DNA of 64,000 nt from Acidobacteriota bacterium (GCA_016713675.1 JADJOS010000004.1:372001-436000); one strand, 5' to 3'; shown: positions 23,913 through 33,666, counted from the first letter of the stretch. Made by a program: numbers and translations. Notes: generated by a model from the sequence alone, not told the origin.

Positions 23913-24543
23913 CGATCTCGCGGTAGATATCCTCTATTTCGCCTGAACCATCGATCTTCGACAAACGGCCCGAGCGTTCATAATAATCGAGCAGCGGTTT
24001 CGTTAGTTCGTCGTAGGTCTCAAGCCGGACCTTCACTTTCTCTTCCCAATCGTCCTGCCGATGATCAAGCGACCTTTCCGGATGCTCATCGCAGACGCCC
24101 TCGACTCTAGGCGGTTTCGAATAGATATTATATATCTCCCCGCAAACCGGACAGCTTCTGCGGCCCGTCAGGCGTTTCATCAACTCACCGCGTTCAACGT
24201 CGACCTCGATCGCCTGGATCTCTTTGCTCTGCTCCTTCGCAAGCTCCTCGAGCTGCTCGGCCTGGATCGCCGTCCGCGGATAACCGTCGAGGACATACGT
24301 GCCGGCAGTGTCCGGTTTTAAGGTTCGTTCACGAACGATCCGGTATGTGATGTCGTCCGAGATCAATTTACCGGACGCCATGATCTGCTGAACCTCTTTC
24401 GCAAGCGGAGTGTCTGCGTTCTTCATCTCGCGGAACATGTCGCCCGTCGATATCTGCGGTATCGAACGCCGCTCTTGCAAGAGCCTTGCCTGTGTCCCTT
24501 TCCCCGCTCCGGGTGCACCTATCAATACAATGATCTTACTCAT
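23899..24543 (-). CDS. adk: Adenylate kinase
   Basis: This 214-aa enzyme catalyses 2 ADP to ATP plus AMP. The P-loop GAPGAGKGTQAR is at residues 8-19, followed by the AMP-binding DGYPRTAIQAE. The LID domain carries cysteines (CPVC and a later C) as in zinc-binding adenylate kinases. It follows secY, with a palindromic repeat between, and overlaps the longest map frame. Confidence 0.98.
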   Translation of the reverse strand: MSKIIVLIGAPGAGKGTQARLLQERRSIPQISTGDMFREMKNADTPLAKEVQQIMASGKLISDDITYRIVRERTLKPDTAGTYVLDGYPRTAIQAEQLEELAKEQSKEIQAIEVDVERGELMKRLTGRRSCPVCGEIYNIYSKPPRVEGVCDEHPERSLDHRQDDWEEKVKVRLETYDELTKPLLDYYERSGRLSKIDGSGEIEDIYREIDELI

Positions 24544-24548
24544 ACGAT

Positions 24549-24645
24549 TTCACCGCAGAGACGCCAAGACGCAGAGGAAAGAAATATCACACAGCGACGG
24601 ATCGCTTCCGAAATTTCTCCGCGTCTCTGCGTCTCTGCGGTTCAA
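24549..24645. repeat. Palindromic repeat (CCGCAGAGACGC family) between secY and adk
   Basis: ACCGCAGAGACGCCAAGACG begins the left arm. The right arm GCGTCTCTGCGTCTCTGCGG is complementary, with internal 9-nt-like periodicity. This wording (CGCAGAGACGCAGAGG) recurs in very different bacterial phyla and looks like a widespread mobile or convergent hairpin. Confidence 0.85.
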
Positions 24646-24650
24646 ATTAA

Positions 24651-26069
<1,419 letters not shown>

Positions 26070-26095
26070 AATTCTCCTGGAAAATCAAGCTTTTC

Positions 26096-26575
26096 CTATT
26101 CGGCCGAAGCCGCAGCCTTCGTCTTCACGATAATTTCTGCCGTACCGCCGGCCTTTTCGATCTTGTCCTTAGCGGTTTTTGTAAACCGGTGCGACGAGAT
26201 CGTGAGTGATTTTGTGACTTCGCCAGTTCCAAGTATGACTAGGTCGTGCTTCGCTTTCTTGATCAAACCGCGTTCGTGTAGTATTTCAGGAGTTACGACA
26301 TCACCGGCATTAAAGTTCTCTTCGATCTTGCCGAGGCTGATCTCGACCCACTCTTTCTTAAAAATGTTAGTGAATCCACGCTTCGGAAGACGGCGTTGGA
26401 GCGGCATCTGGCCGCCTTCGAATCCGCGCTTGCTGCTGTAGCCGGAACGCGACTTCTGGCCCTTGTGCCCTTTACCTGCAGTTTTGCCGGTACCCGAGCC
26501 GGGACCGCGTCCGATGCGCTTTTTCTTATGCGTCGAACCCTCCGCAGGGTGTAAATTATTCAATGATAAAGCCAT
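26096..26575 (-). CDS. rplO: Ribosomal protein L15
   Basis: This 159-aa protein starts LSLNNLHPAEGSTHKKKRIGRGPGSGTGKTAGKGHKGQKSR-like, the glycine-rich N-terminal extension that threads into the large subunit (first residues MALSLNNLHPAEG). The C-terminal globular domain contains VTPEILHERGLIKKAKHDLVILGTGEV. It lies between rpmD and secY. Confidence 0.97.
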   Translation of the reverse strand: MALSLNNLHPAEGSTHKKKRIGRGPGSGTGKTAGKGHKGQKSRSGYSSKRGFEGGQMPLQRRLPKRGFTNIFKKEWVEISLGKIEENFNAGDVVTPEILHERGLIKKAKHDLVILGTGEVTKSLTISSHRFTKTAKDKIEKAGGTAEIIVKTKAAASAE

Positions 26576-26577
26576 TT

Positions 26578-26666
26578 TATTTGTCCTTGTAGATAGTGAA
26601 TTGCAAATCGTAAATAGAAAGAATAATTCCGATCCTTACCTACTTTCGATCCACTGATTACGATTT
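26578..26666. repeat. Inverted repeat between rpmD and rplO
   Basis: AAATCGTAAATAG on the left is matched by TTACGATTTACTATT on the right, giving a hairpin with an A/T-rich stem. A rough 7-nt spacing of AAAT words is visible. Confidence 0.65.
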
Positions 26667-26667
26667 A

Positions 26668-26871
26668 CTATTCCACGATTCTCAAAAGATGCGGGATCTT
26701 GGCGACGACGCCGCGCGTCGAAGGCGTATCGATCCGCTCGACCGTCTGGTTGAGCTTGGTGATACCCAGGCTCTTAACGATCGTCTTCTGTTTTTTCGAA
26801 TAGCCGATCATGCTCCGGTAATACTGGATCTTGATCTTGCCGCTTCCTTCTGTTTCTACTTTCTTTGCCAT
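26668..26871 (-). CDS. rpmD: Ribosomal protein L30
   Basis: This 67-aa protein has the L30 core IKIQYYRSMIGYSKKQKTIVKSLGITKLNQTVERIDTPSTRGVVAKIPHLLRIVE (shortened here to the sense of the motif). A short charged N-terminal extension (MAKKVETEGSG) precedes it. It lies between rpsE and rplO as expected. Confidence 0.96.
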   Translation of the reverse strand: MAKKVETEGSGKIKIQYYRSMIGYSKKQKTIVKSLGITKLNQTVERIDTPSTRGVVAKIPHLLRIVE

Positions 26872-26908
26872 GATATTGTTCAGAGTTACGCCTTTAGGCG
26901 TGAGCTCC

Positions 26909-27418
26909 TTAAACTAGATCTTCTACCTGTTTTCCGCGGAGCCTTGCAACTTCGACCGGATCCTTCATTCTAAGCAGGCCGTTAAAGGTTGCACGTATTA
27001 CATTGTGTGCATTGTTCGACCCGAGGATCTTGGTACGCACATTGTGCACTCCAAGGCTCTGCAGGATAGCACGCACAGCTCCGCCGGCAATAACGCCCGT
27101 ACCTTCGGCAGCAGGCTTGAGCAAGACGCGTCCTGCACCGTACTCGCCGATCATCTCGTGCGGCAAAGTACCGTCGATGAGCGGAACACGGATCAGATTG
27201 TTCTTTGCCGCTTCGACCGCTTTTTTGATAGCGTTCGGCACTTCCTTCGCTTTGCCTGTTCCAAATCCCACGTGTCCGGCTTCGTCACCAACGACAACAA
27301 GAGCCGCGAACGACATATTCTTACCACCCTTAACGACCTTCGTTACACGATTGATCGAAATGAGCTGGTCCTTAAGGATCAGGTTACCTGCGGATACTTT
27401 CTGTTTCGTATTAATCAT
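26909..27418 (-). CDS. rpsE: Ribosomal protein S5
   Basis: This 169-aa protein is involved in decoding accuracy. The start ATG at 27418 is chosen because AGGAAAG precedes it and the protein there begins MINTKQKVSAGNLILKDQL. A longer frame would add 13 residues lying inside rplR. The double-stranded RNA-binding core INRVTKVVKGGKNMSFAALV and the GRVLLKPAAEGTGVIAGGAVR region are intact. The start overlaps the rplR stop by 8 bp, suggesting translational coupling. Confidence 0.96.
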   Translation of the reverse strand: MINTKQKVSAGNLILKDQLISINRVTKVVKGGKNMSFAALVVVGDEAGHVGFGTGKAKEVPNAIKKAVEAAKNNLIRVPLIDGTLPHEMIGEYGAGRVLLKPAAEGTGVIAGGAVRAILQSLGVHNVRTKILGSNNAHNVIRATFNGLLRMKDPVEVARLRGKQVEDLV

Positions 27419-27815
27419 TGCTTTCCTGTGTACTTTCCGTTTCGGCCGCCGCTTCATGCTTGTTTAGGCCGCCTTCGCGAGTCGCGTCGATCAATGCCTT
27501 GACCCGCCCGTGATAAACATATCCGCCGCGGTCGTAGACCACCGTCGAAATTCCCGCCTTCTGAGCTCGCTCGGCGATCGCCTTGCCGACAGTGACAGCT
27601 GCTTCGATATTGCCGCCGGACTTGACCGCAAGTGCCTTTTCGGTGGTCGATGCCGTTGCCAGCGTCGTGCCGGTCTTGTCATCGATGACCTGAGCGTAAA
27701 TGTGGTTCAAGCTGCGAAAGACCGCCAAACGCGGACGCGCTGCCGTGCCGCTGACTTTCTTACGAATGCGGCTGTGCACACCATTCCGAATAATTGCTCT
27801 GCTTTTCTGTGCCAT
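27411..27815 (-). CDS. rplR: Ribosomal protein L18
   Basis: This 134-aa 5S-rRNA-binding protein has the L18 core RPRLAVFRSLNHIYAQVIDD and the final VYDRGGYVYHGRVKALIDATREGGL. The tail beyond it (KHEAAAETESTQESND) is an acidic extension not found in typical L18. The start MAQKSRAIIRNG (27815) is preferred over an in-frame TTG. Its stop lies within the rpsE start. Confidence 0.95.
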   Translation of the reverse strand: MAQKSRAIIRNGVHSRIRKKVSGTAARPRLAVFRSLNHIYAQVIDDKTGTTLATASTTEKALAVKSGGNIEAAVTVGKAIAERAQKAGISTVVYDRGGYVYHGRVKALIDATREGGLNKHEAAAETESTQESND

Positions 27816-27821
27816 AATCTT

Positions 27822-27883
27822 AGTGGACAATGAACAGTGAATAGCGAACAGTTGTTCACCATTAGTTGTTCACTGTTAGTTAT
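27822..27883. repeat. Hairpin repeat (GTGAACA family) between rplF and rplR
   Basis: GAACAGTGAATAGCGAACAG on the left is followed by TTGTTCACCATTAGTTGTTC on the right, which carries complementary words (GTTCACTGTTAG). The repeat words have 7-nt spacing. There is no coding content. Confidence 0.75.
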
Positions 27884-28440
27884 TTCCCTGTCTTACCCGG
27901 CTTCAATCTATACAATCTGTCCGCATATCGGACACCTTTGCCTTTGTATGCATCGGGCTTGCGCAGCCGGTTTAGTTCCGCCGCGACCTGTCCGAGCAGT
28001 TGCTTGTCGATACCACTCAATGTGATCGTCGTCTGATACTGCGTAATCGACGTTTTCGCACCGACGCGTTCTGCTTTCGCTTCGATCCCTTTCGGGAGAT
28101 CGTAAACGATCGGGTGTGAATATCCGAGAGCGAAGTTTATCTTCGATCCCTGAACGTCTGCCTTATAACCAACGCCTACGATATCCATCTCACGCGTAAA
28201 CCCTTCGGTCACGCCGACAACGGCGTTGTTCGCGAGGGCACGAGCCAATCCGTGAAACGCGGCAACATCATCGCCCGCACGCTCTGCTGTCAGTGTCCCG
28301 TCCTCTTGTTTGAACGTAACTCCGCCCGGGATCGGTGTCGTCAACGTTCCCTTGGGCCCTTTGACCTCGAGTTGCTGGTCGTTGATCGTCACCGTCACAC
28401 CTGACGGTATCGAAATCGGTTTTTTTCCTACTCTAGACAT
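27880..28440 (-). CDS. rplF: Ribosomal protein L6
   Basis: This 186-aa protein reads MSRVGKKPISIPSGVTVTIN with two L6 repeats. Its C-terminal signature is RLRKPDAYKGKGVRYADR. It is complete and of normal length, between rpsH and rplR. Confidence 0.98.
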   Translation of the reverse strand: MSRVGKKPISIPSGVTVTINDQQLEVKGPKGTLTTPIPGGVTFKQEDGTLTAERAGDDVAAFHGLARALANNAVVGVTEGFTREMDIVGVGYKADVQGSKINFALGYSHPIVYDLPKGIEAKAERVGAKTSITQYQTTITLSGIDKQLLGQVAAELNRLRKPDAYKGKGVRYADRLYRLKPGKTGK

Positions 28441-28449
28441 AATCTTCCT

Positions 28450-28533
28450 GATATTGGATTAAGGATTTTCGATTTTGGATTATTCAAGAAAGCGTCTGCA
28501 ATCTAAAATCCAAAATCTAAAATCCAAAATCGA
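28450..28533. repeat. Heptad hairpin (AATCCAA family) between rpsH and rplF
   Basis: The right arm repeats AATCTAA, AATCCAA, AATCTAA, AATCCAA in strict 7-nt steps. The left arm (TTGGATT, GATTTTC, GATTTTGGATT) is its complement. Confidence 0.85.
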
Positions 28534-28926
28534 CTAATAGATCTCGGCCAATATTTCGCCGCCGACATGTTCGGCACGGGCACGTTTGCCGCTCATCAAA
28601 CCTTTTGACGTTGAAACGATGTTCACGCCGTATCCGCCCAAAACACGCGGGATATCGGACGAACCAACATATACGCGGCGTCCCGGCGTCGAAACGCGGG
28701 AAAGGTGCGTGATCGAAGAGGTTCCTTTCGCATCATAGCGAAGAAACACCCGAATAACGTATTTCGGGCCTTCCCCTTTGGTCGAAAAGCTATTGATGTA
28801 GCCTTCTTCCTTAAGGATGCGGGCAACTTCCATTTTCAGCTTTGAGCCGGGAATATCAACACGTGTGTGCTTTGCAGCGATCGCGTTTCGTATCCGCGTC
28901 AGCATATCGGCTATTGGATCTGTCAT
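28534..28926 (-). CDS. rpsH: Ribosomal protein S8
   Basis: This 130-aa protein starts MTDPIADMLTRIRNAIAAKH. It ends with the S8 signature ISTSKGLMSGKRARAEHVGGEILAEIY-like block (VSTSKGLMSGKRAR). S8 is the autogenous repressor of spc operons in enterics. It is normally placed between rpsN and rplF. Confidence 0.98.
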   Translation of the reverse strand: MTDPIADMLTRIRNAIAAKHTRVDIPGSKLKMEVARILKEEGYINSFSTKGEGPKYVIRVFLRYDAKGTSSITHLSRVSTPGRRVYVGSSDIPRVLGGYGVNIVSTSKGLMSGKRARAEHVGGEILAEIY

Positions 28927-28946
28927 TACTCTTTTACTCCGTAAAC

Positions 28947-29014
28947 TCAGTTTGGAGTCCCTGCTTCAGCAGGCCCCCACTTAAGTATTATGCCGCCTAA
29001 AGGCGGAACTCCTA
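28947..29014. repeat. Inverted repeat with GGAGT/GCCGCC words between rpsN and rpsH
   Basis: CAGTTTGGAGTCC...CTGCTTCAGCAG is followed by GCCGCCTAAAGGCGGAACTCC. GGAGTCC and GGAACTCC form the outer arms, and CTGCTTCAGCAG and GCCGCCTAAAGGCGG are inner hairpins. A close relative lies at 34040-34107. Confidence 0.75.
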
Positions 29015-29019
29015 ACTTA

Positions 29020-29325
29020 CTACCAACTCGACTTAACAACTCCCGGGATCTGCCCGGCAAGTGCGAGCTCGCGTAACGCGATTCGCGAAACGCCAAACTT
29101 TCTCAAATATCCACGCGAACGGCCCGTCTGCGAACAACGGTTACGCACTCTCGACGCACTGGCGTCACGCGGCATCTTCTGCAATTTAATAACCGCTGCA
29201 TCGACTTCTTCAACCGTCGATTTCGGGTTATTGATAATTGCTTTCGCAGCGGCACGGCGCTCTGCATAGAGCTTTACCATGTCCTTGCGGTCGTTGTTCT
29301 TTACGATCTTGCTTATCTTTGCCAT
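29020..29325 (-). CDS. rpsN: Ribosomal protein S14, long zinc-free form
   Basis: This 101-aa protein has the S14 C-terminal signature RNRCSQTGRSRGYLRKFGVSRIALRELALAGQIPGVVKSSW (shortened motif: GRSRGYLRKFG). It lacks the CxxC pairs of the short zinc form. It begins only 4 bp after rplE stops. Confidence 0.97.
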   Translation of the reverse strand: MAKISKIVKNNDRKDMVKLYAERRAAAKAIINNPKSTVEEVDAAVIKLQKMPRDASASRVRNRCSQTGRSRGYLRKFGVSRIALRELALAGQIPGVVKSSW

Positions 29326-29329
29326 GTTT

Positions 29330-29869
29330 TTATTGTCTGAACGGCATTCCCAACGCTTTCAGCAGCGAACGTGCCTGGTCGTCATTTACTGCCGTCGTAA
29401 CGATCGAGATATTCATCCCGCGTGTCTTATCAACCTTATTAAAATCGATCTCCGGGAAGATCAGCTGCTCGCGAATACCGAGCGTATAATTTCCGCGTCC
29501 GTCAAAGGCCTTGCCCGAGATGCCGCGAAAATCGCGTACACGAGGCAGAGCGACCGAGATCAGGCGATCGAGGAACTCATACATGCGGTCCCCGCGAAGC
29601 GTGACCATAGTGCCGATCGACATTCCCTGACGCAGTTTGAACGCAGCGATCGATTTCTTTGCCTTAGTGACCACCGGCTTTTGTCCGGTCACCACTTTTA
29701 ATTCCTCGGTCGCAACATCTAGGATCTTCGCGTTGGATGACGCCTCCCCGAGGCCCATGTTGACGACGATCTTCTCGATCTTGGGGATAGCCATCGGATT
29801 TTTGATCTCAAATTCTTTAGCTAACGCCGGAGCGATCTCGCTTTTGTATTTTTCTTTTAATCTAGCCAT
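29330..29869 (-). CDS. rplE: Ribosomal protein L5
   Basis: This 179-aa 5S-rRNA-binding protein has IEKIVVNMGLGEASSNAKIL, the core VTKAKKSIAAFKLRQGMSIG, and the C-terminal MNISIVTTAVNDDQARSLLK. Length is normal. It lies between rplX and rpsN. Confidence 0.98.
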   Translation of the reverse strand: MARLKEKYKSEIAPALAKEFEIKNPMAIPKIEKIVVNMGLGEASSNAKILDVATEELKVVTGQKPVVTKAKKSIAAFKLRQGMSIGTMVTLRGDRMYEFLDRLISVALPRVRDFRGISGKAFDGRGNYTLGIREQLIFPEIDFNKVDKTRGMNISIVTTAVNDDQARSLLKALGMPFRQ

Positions 29870-29938
29870 TTTATTTTCTTCTTGCTCAGGTTCCGGAGTT
29901 TCGAATATTCAAATTGCTCCGTTTCCAAGCTACGTAAA

Positions 29939-30380
29939 CTATTTCGCCGCTTCCTCGGTCGCATCAGCAGCCTCATCGGCTTTCTTCGGCTCTTTCCTGT
30001 ATGAACCGGTTTCGGCGATAACCTTGCCGCTCATTGCGACACGAACCTTCTTACCGTCGCGGACCTCATATTTAACGCGGGTCGGCTTTCCGGTTTCCGG
30101 ATCGATCAAGGCAACATTCGAAGCCGAGACCCATGCTTCCTGTTCGAATATGCCGCCCTCGCGGTTCATCTGAGGAACCGGCTTACGGTGACGTTTGACG
30201 ATCATAGCGCCTTCGACCTTGACCTTACCGCTGCGTGCATCGACCGCGATGACCTTTCCGCGAAACGGAGCCCGTTTGCCGGTGCTGTCGTAGCGGTTAT
30301 ATTCTTTGCCTGCAATGAATACGACCTGATCGCCGCGTTTGATCTTGCTTCTGACTGTTCCAACTTTTACCAGTTTTCAT
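29939..30380 (-). CDS. rplX: Ribosomal protein L24, interrupted by a one-base frameshift
   Basis: An apparently truncated frame starting at MIVKRHRKPVPQ is only the C-terminal half of L24. Upstream, an ATG at 30380 with GGAGG 10 nt before it opens MKTGK. Removing one base from the TTTT run at 30365-30368 then gives MKTGKVGTVRSKIKRGDQVV and FIAGKEYNRYDSTGKRAPFR, joining MIVKRH in frame as a normal KOW-domain L24. The restored protein is 146 aa, ending in an acidic tail (KKADEAADATEEAAK). The gene is essential, so a homopolymer error in the sequence is the likely cause. Confidence 0.92.
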
Positions 30381-30390
30381 CTTTCTTTAG

Positions 30391-30432
30391 CCTCCACAAG
30401 AGGGGGCCGCCGGCTGACGGGGCTCTCCCCTA
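30391..30432. repeat. Shortened copy of the GGAGGGG...GACGGGG repeat between rplN and rplX
   Basis: CCTCCACAAGAGGGGGCCGC then CGGCTGACGGGGCTCTC is a shortened relative of the 60-bp element at 43763, 44673 and 54181. It carries the Shine-Dalgarno sequence of rplX in its left end. Confidence 0.6.
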
Positions 30433-30433
30433 G

Positions 30434-30803
30434 TTAGATCACCTCTGGAGCGAGGCTCACGATCTTCATAAAATTCCGTTCACGCAACTCGCGGGCTACG
30501 GGCCCGAATACACGGGTTCCAATAGGTGTGCCGTCATCTTTGATCAACACCGCGGCGTTCTCATCAAATCGGATATAGGTTCCGTCTTTACGACGGATCT
30601 CTTTATGCGTCCGAACAATGACTGCGTTATAGACCTTACCTTTTCTTGGCTGTGCCGTCGGGCGAAGCCTCTTTCACCGTTACTTTGATCGTATCGCCGA
30701 GTTTCGCATGCTTGCTGGTTGAACCGCCGACCGGCATGATCATTACCACGCGTTTTGCTCCCGAATTGTCTGCGACCGTCAACGAGGTCTGCATCTGAAT
30801 CAT
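30434..30803 (-). CDS. rplN: Ribosomal protein L14, interrupted by a one-base frameshift
   Basis: The minus-strand ATG at 30803 opens MIQMQTSLTVADNSGAKRVV through DGTAKK and then hits a stop. Deleting one base of the TTTT at 30641-30644 continues it as GKVYNAVIVRTHKEIRRKDG to the C-terminal VARELRERNFMKIVSLAPEV. The restored length of 122 aa is exactly that of L14. It sits between rpsQ and rplX. The essential nature of L14 and the homopolymer context point to a sequencing or assembly error, not decay. Confidence 0.94.
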
Positions 30804-30811
30804 AATTTTTC

Positions 30812-30870
30812 TCCAGTGTCAGTGATCAGAAGCTCTGATACTGCCTACCGCTCCTGCCAACTGCCTACTT
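30812..30870. repeat. Repeat words (CTGCCTA family) between rpsQ and rplN
   Basis: CTGCCTA, CTGCCAA and CTGCCTA follow TCAGTGATCAGAAGCTCTGA. The same CTGCCTA/CTGCCAA heptads are seen at 32125-32170. Only one arm is clear. Confidence 0.5.
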
Positions 30871-30872
30871 TA

Positions 30873-31448
30873 TTACCTTGCTGCTTTATGCAGGATCTCG
30901 ACCACACGCCAACGCTTTCTTGCTGACAGCGGACGCGTTTCGATAATTCTCACCTTGTCGCCGATCTTGGCACCTGTCTCATCGTGGGCCATGAATTTCT
31001 TGCGTTTCTTGACGTATTTACGGTAAACAGGATGTTTGACCAGACGGTCAACACGAACCGTGACCGTTTTCGTCATCTTGTCCGAAGAAACGATACCGAC
31101 CTTCTCAGCACGCTTACCGCCGGTGTTGGCGGCCGGCTCGACCGGAGGGGCAGTTTCTTTCTTAGCTTTGGCCTTCGGTGCAGCCGCTTTCGCAGCTTTC
31201 TTTGGCTTTTCTTCAATCGGCGAAGCAACTACTTCTTCAGCAGGTGCAGCTTCGACTGCCGGTTCGGCAACCTCAGCGGCTTCTTCTGCCGGTGCAGCTT
31301 CAACTTCAGCTTCCACAGCCTCAACTTCGGCGCCTTCTTCGACCGGTGCAGCTTCTTCAGCAGCGGCTTCGACCGCAGCTTCGTCCGCAACAGTTTCTTC
31401 TGCTACCGCGACTGTCTCTTCGACTTCTTCTGTCTTCTTCTTTGGCAT
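30873..31448 (-). CDS. rpsQ: Ribosomal protein S17 with long acidic/Ala-rich N-terminal extension
   Basis: The S17 domain is complete at about residues 112-191 (VGIVSSDKMTKTVTVRVDRL...HPVYRKYVKKRKKFMAHDE...VRIIETRPLSARKRWRVVEIL). It is preceded by about 110 residues made almost wholly of Ala, Glu, Val and Pro, with a Lys-Ala segment just before the domain. Ordinary S17 is about 85 aa. No internal ATG with a ribosome site starts the core alone, so the extension seems real. L22 and L4 in the same operon carry comparable extensions. Confidence 0.94.
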   Translation of the reverse strand: MPKKKTEEVEETVAVAEETVADEAAVEAAAEEAAPVEEGAEVEAVEAEVEAAPAEEAAEVAEPAVEAAPAEEVVASPIEEKPKKAAKAAAPKAKAKKETAPPVEPAANTGGKRAEKVGIVSSDKMTKTVTVRVDRLVKHPVYRKYVKKRKKFMAHDETGAKIGDKVRIIETRPLSARKRWRVVEILHKAAR

Positions 31449-31469
31449 TTTCTTATTTTACCTGGGCAC

Positions 31470-31685
31470 CTACGCCTTTTTCGATTCGGTACCTTTCTGA
31501 TTGAGCAGCGTATGAACGCGTGCTAATGTCTTCTTCTCGCGGCGGATATCATTAACCACTTCGCCAACGCCGAGCGTCTTACGAAACTTCAAGCGGAATA
31601 ACGATTCCTTCAATGCATCTGCCTGTTCTGTAAGCTCTGTCGCATTCATTTCGCGAAGCTGTACGAGCTGATCTTTACGTTTCAT
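31470..31685 (-). CDS. rpmC: Ribosomal protein L29
   Basis: This 71-aa two-helix protein near the exit tunnel begins MKRKDQLVQLREMNATELTE. It has LFRLKFRKTLGVGEVVNDIR, close to the L29 signature. It lies 5 bp after rplP and before rpsQ. Confidence 0.96.
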   Translation of the reverse strand: MKRKDQLVQLREMNATELTEQADALKESLFRLKFRKTLGVGEVVNDIRREKKTLARVHTLLNQKGTESKKA

Positions 31686-31690
31686 GTTTC

Positions 31691-32119
31691 TTAAACAACG
31701 CCTCCTTCGAGGTCTGCACGGGTCACAAATTTGACCTTGATCGGCAGTTTCTGTGCCGCTAGCGCCATCGCCTCGCGTGCCAATCCTTCTTCAACGCCCT
31801 GGATCTCATAGAGAACGCGGCCCGGCTTCACGACCGCGACCCAGTGATCAGGAGCTCCCTTACCCGATCCCATACGCGTTTCAGCCGGTTTCTTGGTGAT
31901 CGGCTTGTCCGGGAAAATGCGGATCCAGATCTTACCGCCACGTTTTACGTGACGCGTCATGGCGATACGGGCCGCTTCGATCTGGCGGTCAGTGATCCAC
32001 GCCGCTTCTAATGTTTTGAGACCAAAATCACCAAAGCTCAGCTTTTCGCCGCGTGTCGCTTTGCCGCGCATACGGCCTTTCATTACTCTCCGGTGCTTGA
32101 CCTTTTTTGGCTGTAACAT
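31691..32119 (-). CDS. rplP: Ribosomal protein L16
   Basis: This 142-aa protein starts MLQPKKVKHRRVMKGRMRGK. It contains RMGSGKGAPDHWVAVVKPGR and EAMALAAQKLPIKVKFV, both diagnostic of L16. It lies between rpsC and rpmC, the standard S10-operon order. Confidence 0.98.
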   Translation of the reverse strand: MLQPKKVKHRRVMKGRMRGKATRGEKLSFGDFGLKTLEAAWITDRQIEAARIAMTRHVKRGGKIWIRIFPDKPITKKPAETRMGSGKGAPDHWVAVVKPGRVLYEIQGVEEGLAREAMALAAQKLPIKVKFVTRADLEGGVV

Positions 32120-32124
32120 AACTC

Positions 32125-32172
32125 TCTAAACCTCGTTCAATCTCTGCTTACTGCTTTCTGCCAACTGCCTAC
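32125..32172. repeat. Heptad run (CTGCTTA/CTGCCAA) between rpsC and rplP
   Basis: CTGCTTA, CTGCTTT, CTGCCAA, CTGCCTA follow in strict 7-nt steps. No complementary arm lies nearby, so this is a single-arm member of the class. Confidence 0.65.
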
Positions 32173-32903
32173 CGGCGGTCGTCTCTGCGTGGTCCGCGAT
32201 CATTGCGTCGTGCACCGCGTTCGACCTTGACCTCATTCATCGGGTCGGTCGTTGTTCCGCGTGCCATCGAGGCGTTAGGATCGAGGATCTCACCGCGATA
32301 GATCCAAACTTTGATACCGATGATGCCGAATGTCGTCAATGCTTCGGCAAATCCGTAGTCGATATCCGCACGCAGCGTGTGCAGCGGCAGGCGGCCCTGC
32401 AGGTTCCATTCGGTACGTGCAATTTCGGCTCCGTTCAGGCGGCCGGCGATCATCACCTTGATGCCCTGTGCTCCGAATCGCTGTGATTCTTCGATCGTCT
32501 TTTTCATCGCACGGCGAAACATGATGCGTTTCTCGAGCTGTTGAGCGATCTTCTCTGCCTGAAGCTGAGCGTTCAGCTCAGGGTGGCGAATTTCCTGGAT
32601 CGAGATCAAAACCTCGCGCCCGGTCTTTCGCGAATAATCCTCGCGGAGCTTTTCGATCTCTGCACCCTTGCGGCCGATGATGATGCCCGGACGCGAGGTA
32701 TATATGATGATCTTGAGCCTAGCCGCTGCTCGCTCGATATCGATATGCGAGACGCCGCCGCCGCCGAATTTCCGCTTGAGTTCGCGCTTAAGCTTGAGGT
32801 CCTCTGCAAGAAATTCAGCAAACTGATGTTTCGCAAACCAGTGCGAGTGCCAATCTTTGTTGTATCCGACCCTAAAGCCGTATGGATGAACTTTCTGTCC
32901 CAT
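32169..32903 (-). CDS. rpsC: Ribosomal protein S3
   Basis: This 244-aa mRNA-entry protein has MGQKVHPYGFRVGYNKDWHS and a KH domain (YTSRPGIIIGRKGAEIEKLRED). The C-terminal domain GRLNGAEIARTEWNLQGRLPLHTLRADIDYG follows. The end is an Arg/Asp-rich tail (RNDRGPRRDDRR). It lies 13 bp after rplV. Confidence 0.98.
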   Translation of the reverse strand: MGQKVHPYGFRVGYNKDWHSHWFAKHQFAEFLAEDLKLKRELKRKFGGGGVSHIDIERAAARLKIIIYTSRPGIIIGRKGAEIEKLREDYSRKTGREVLISIQEIRHPELNAQLQAEKIAQQLEKRIMFRRAMKKTIEESQRFGAQGIKVMIAGRLNGAEIARTEWNLQGRLPLHTLRADIDYGFAEALTTFGIIGIKVWIYRGEILDPNASMARGTTTDPMNEVKVERGARRNDRGPRRDDRR

Positions 32904-32916
32904 ATTAAAAACCTAT

Positions 32917-33666
32917 TTATTGTCGCTCTAGATCCTCGTTCGTTTTCTCCATCACTTCGTCCGCAGGCTTATGAGCATTTTCTTCAGCCGTTGTGTGGGT
33001 CGATGTTTCGTGAGCCGCCGCTTGTTCAGCGTCGACCTTGGCGGCCGCTTCTTCGACGATCTCGGCAGGAGTTTCGTCGACAATGGCCTCACCGTTGTTT
33101 TCTTCGACCGGAGCCGCTTCAACCGTCTCGACCGGAGCCTCGACCGTTTCCGCCGCCGTCTCAACAATCGGAGTCTCGACTTCCTCGACCTCCGGTGCTG
33201 CGACCTTCGTATATACCTTTGCCGCTTTAGCCTTTTCGTTGGCTTCTTTCTTCGCGGCGATACGTGCGGCACGTGCTTCGTCGAGTCGGAACATATCTTC
33301 GCTCTTGGCACGCTCTTCGCTGGTCACCTCAATGGTGATGTGGCAATAGTGACGCTGTTCGCGATATGCACGGCCCTGCGGAGCAGGACGCATACGGCTG
33401 CGATGTTTGTGCGGCCCCATATCGACGAAGATCGTCTTGACCCACAGATCGTCCGGGTCGATAGCGATATTCTGCTGCTCGGCCTTGAACGTTGCGTTGG
33501 CGATCGCGGAATTCAAACACTTCGCGATCGGCTCGGCGGCCCGCTTGTCGGTAAATTTCAGGATCGAAAGTGCCCGTGAAACGTTCACGCCGCGGATCAT
33601 ATCGACCACGAGCCGTGCCTTACGAGGGCTGCCTTTCAGATATTTTGTTTTTGCTACAGCTTCCAT
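32917..33666 (-). CDS. rplV: Ribosomal protein L22 with long acidic C-terminal extension
   Basis: Residues 1-115 are a normal L22, with KYLKGSPRKARLVVDMIRG and the tunnel beta-hairpin MGPHKHRSRMRPAPQGRAYR. About 135 further residues follow. They are first a charged helix (RLDEARAARIAAKKEANEKAKAAKV), then a Glu/Ala/Val-rich stretch with blocks such as VETAAETVEAPVETVEAAP. The whole is 249 aa against 110-115 for the family. The frame is closed normally and rpsC follows 13 bp later. Confidence 0.94.
   Translation of the reverse strand: MEAVAKTKYLKGSPRKARLVVDMIRGVNVSRALSILKFTDKRAAEPIAKCLNSAIANATFKAEQQNIAIDPDDLWVKTIFVDMGPHKHRSRMRPAPQGRAYREQRHYCHITIEVTSEERAKSEDMFRLDEARAARIAAKKEANEKAKAAKVYTKVAAPEVEEVETPIVETAAETVEAPVETVEAAPVEENNGEAIVDETPAEIVEEAAAKVDAEQAAAHETSTHTTAEENAHKPADEVMEKTNEDLERQ

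Noticed and set aside
30641..30644. Programmed frameshifting in rplN (and rplX, accC)
   Set aside because: No known slippery heptamer plus pseudoknot was seen, and the same kind of one-base insertion in three essential genes points to sequence error.
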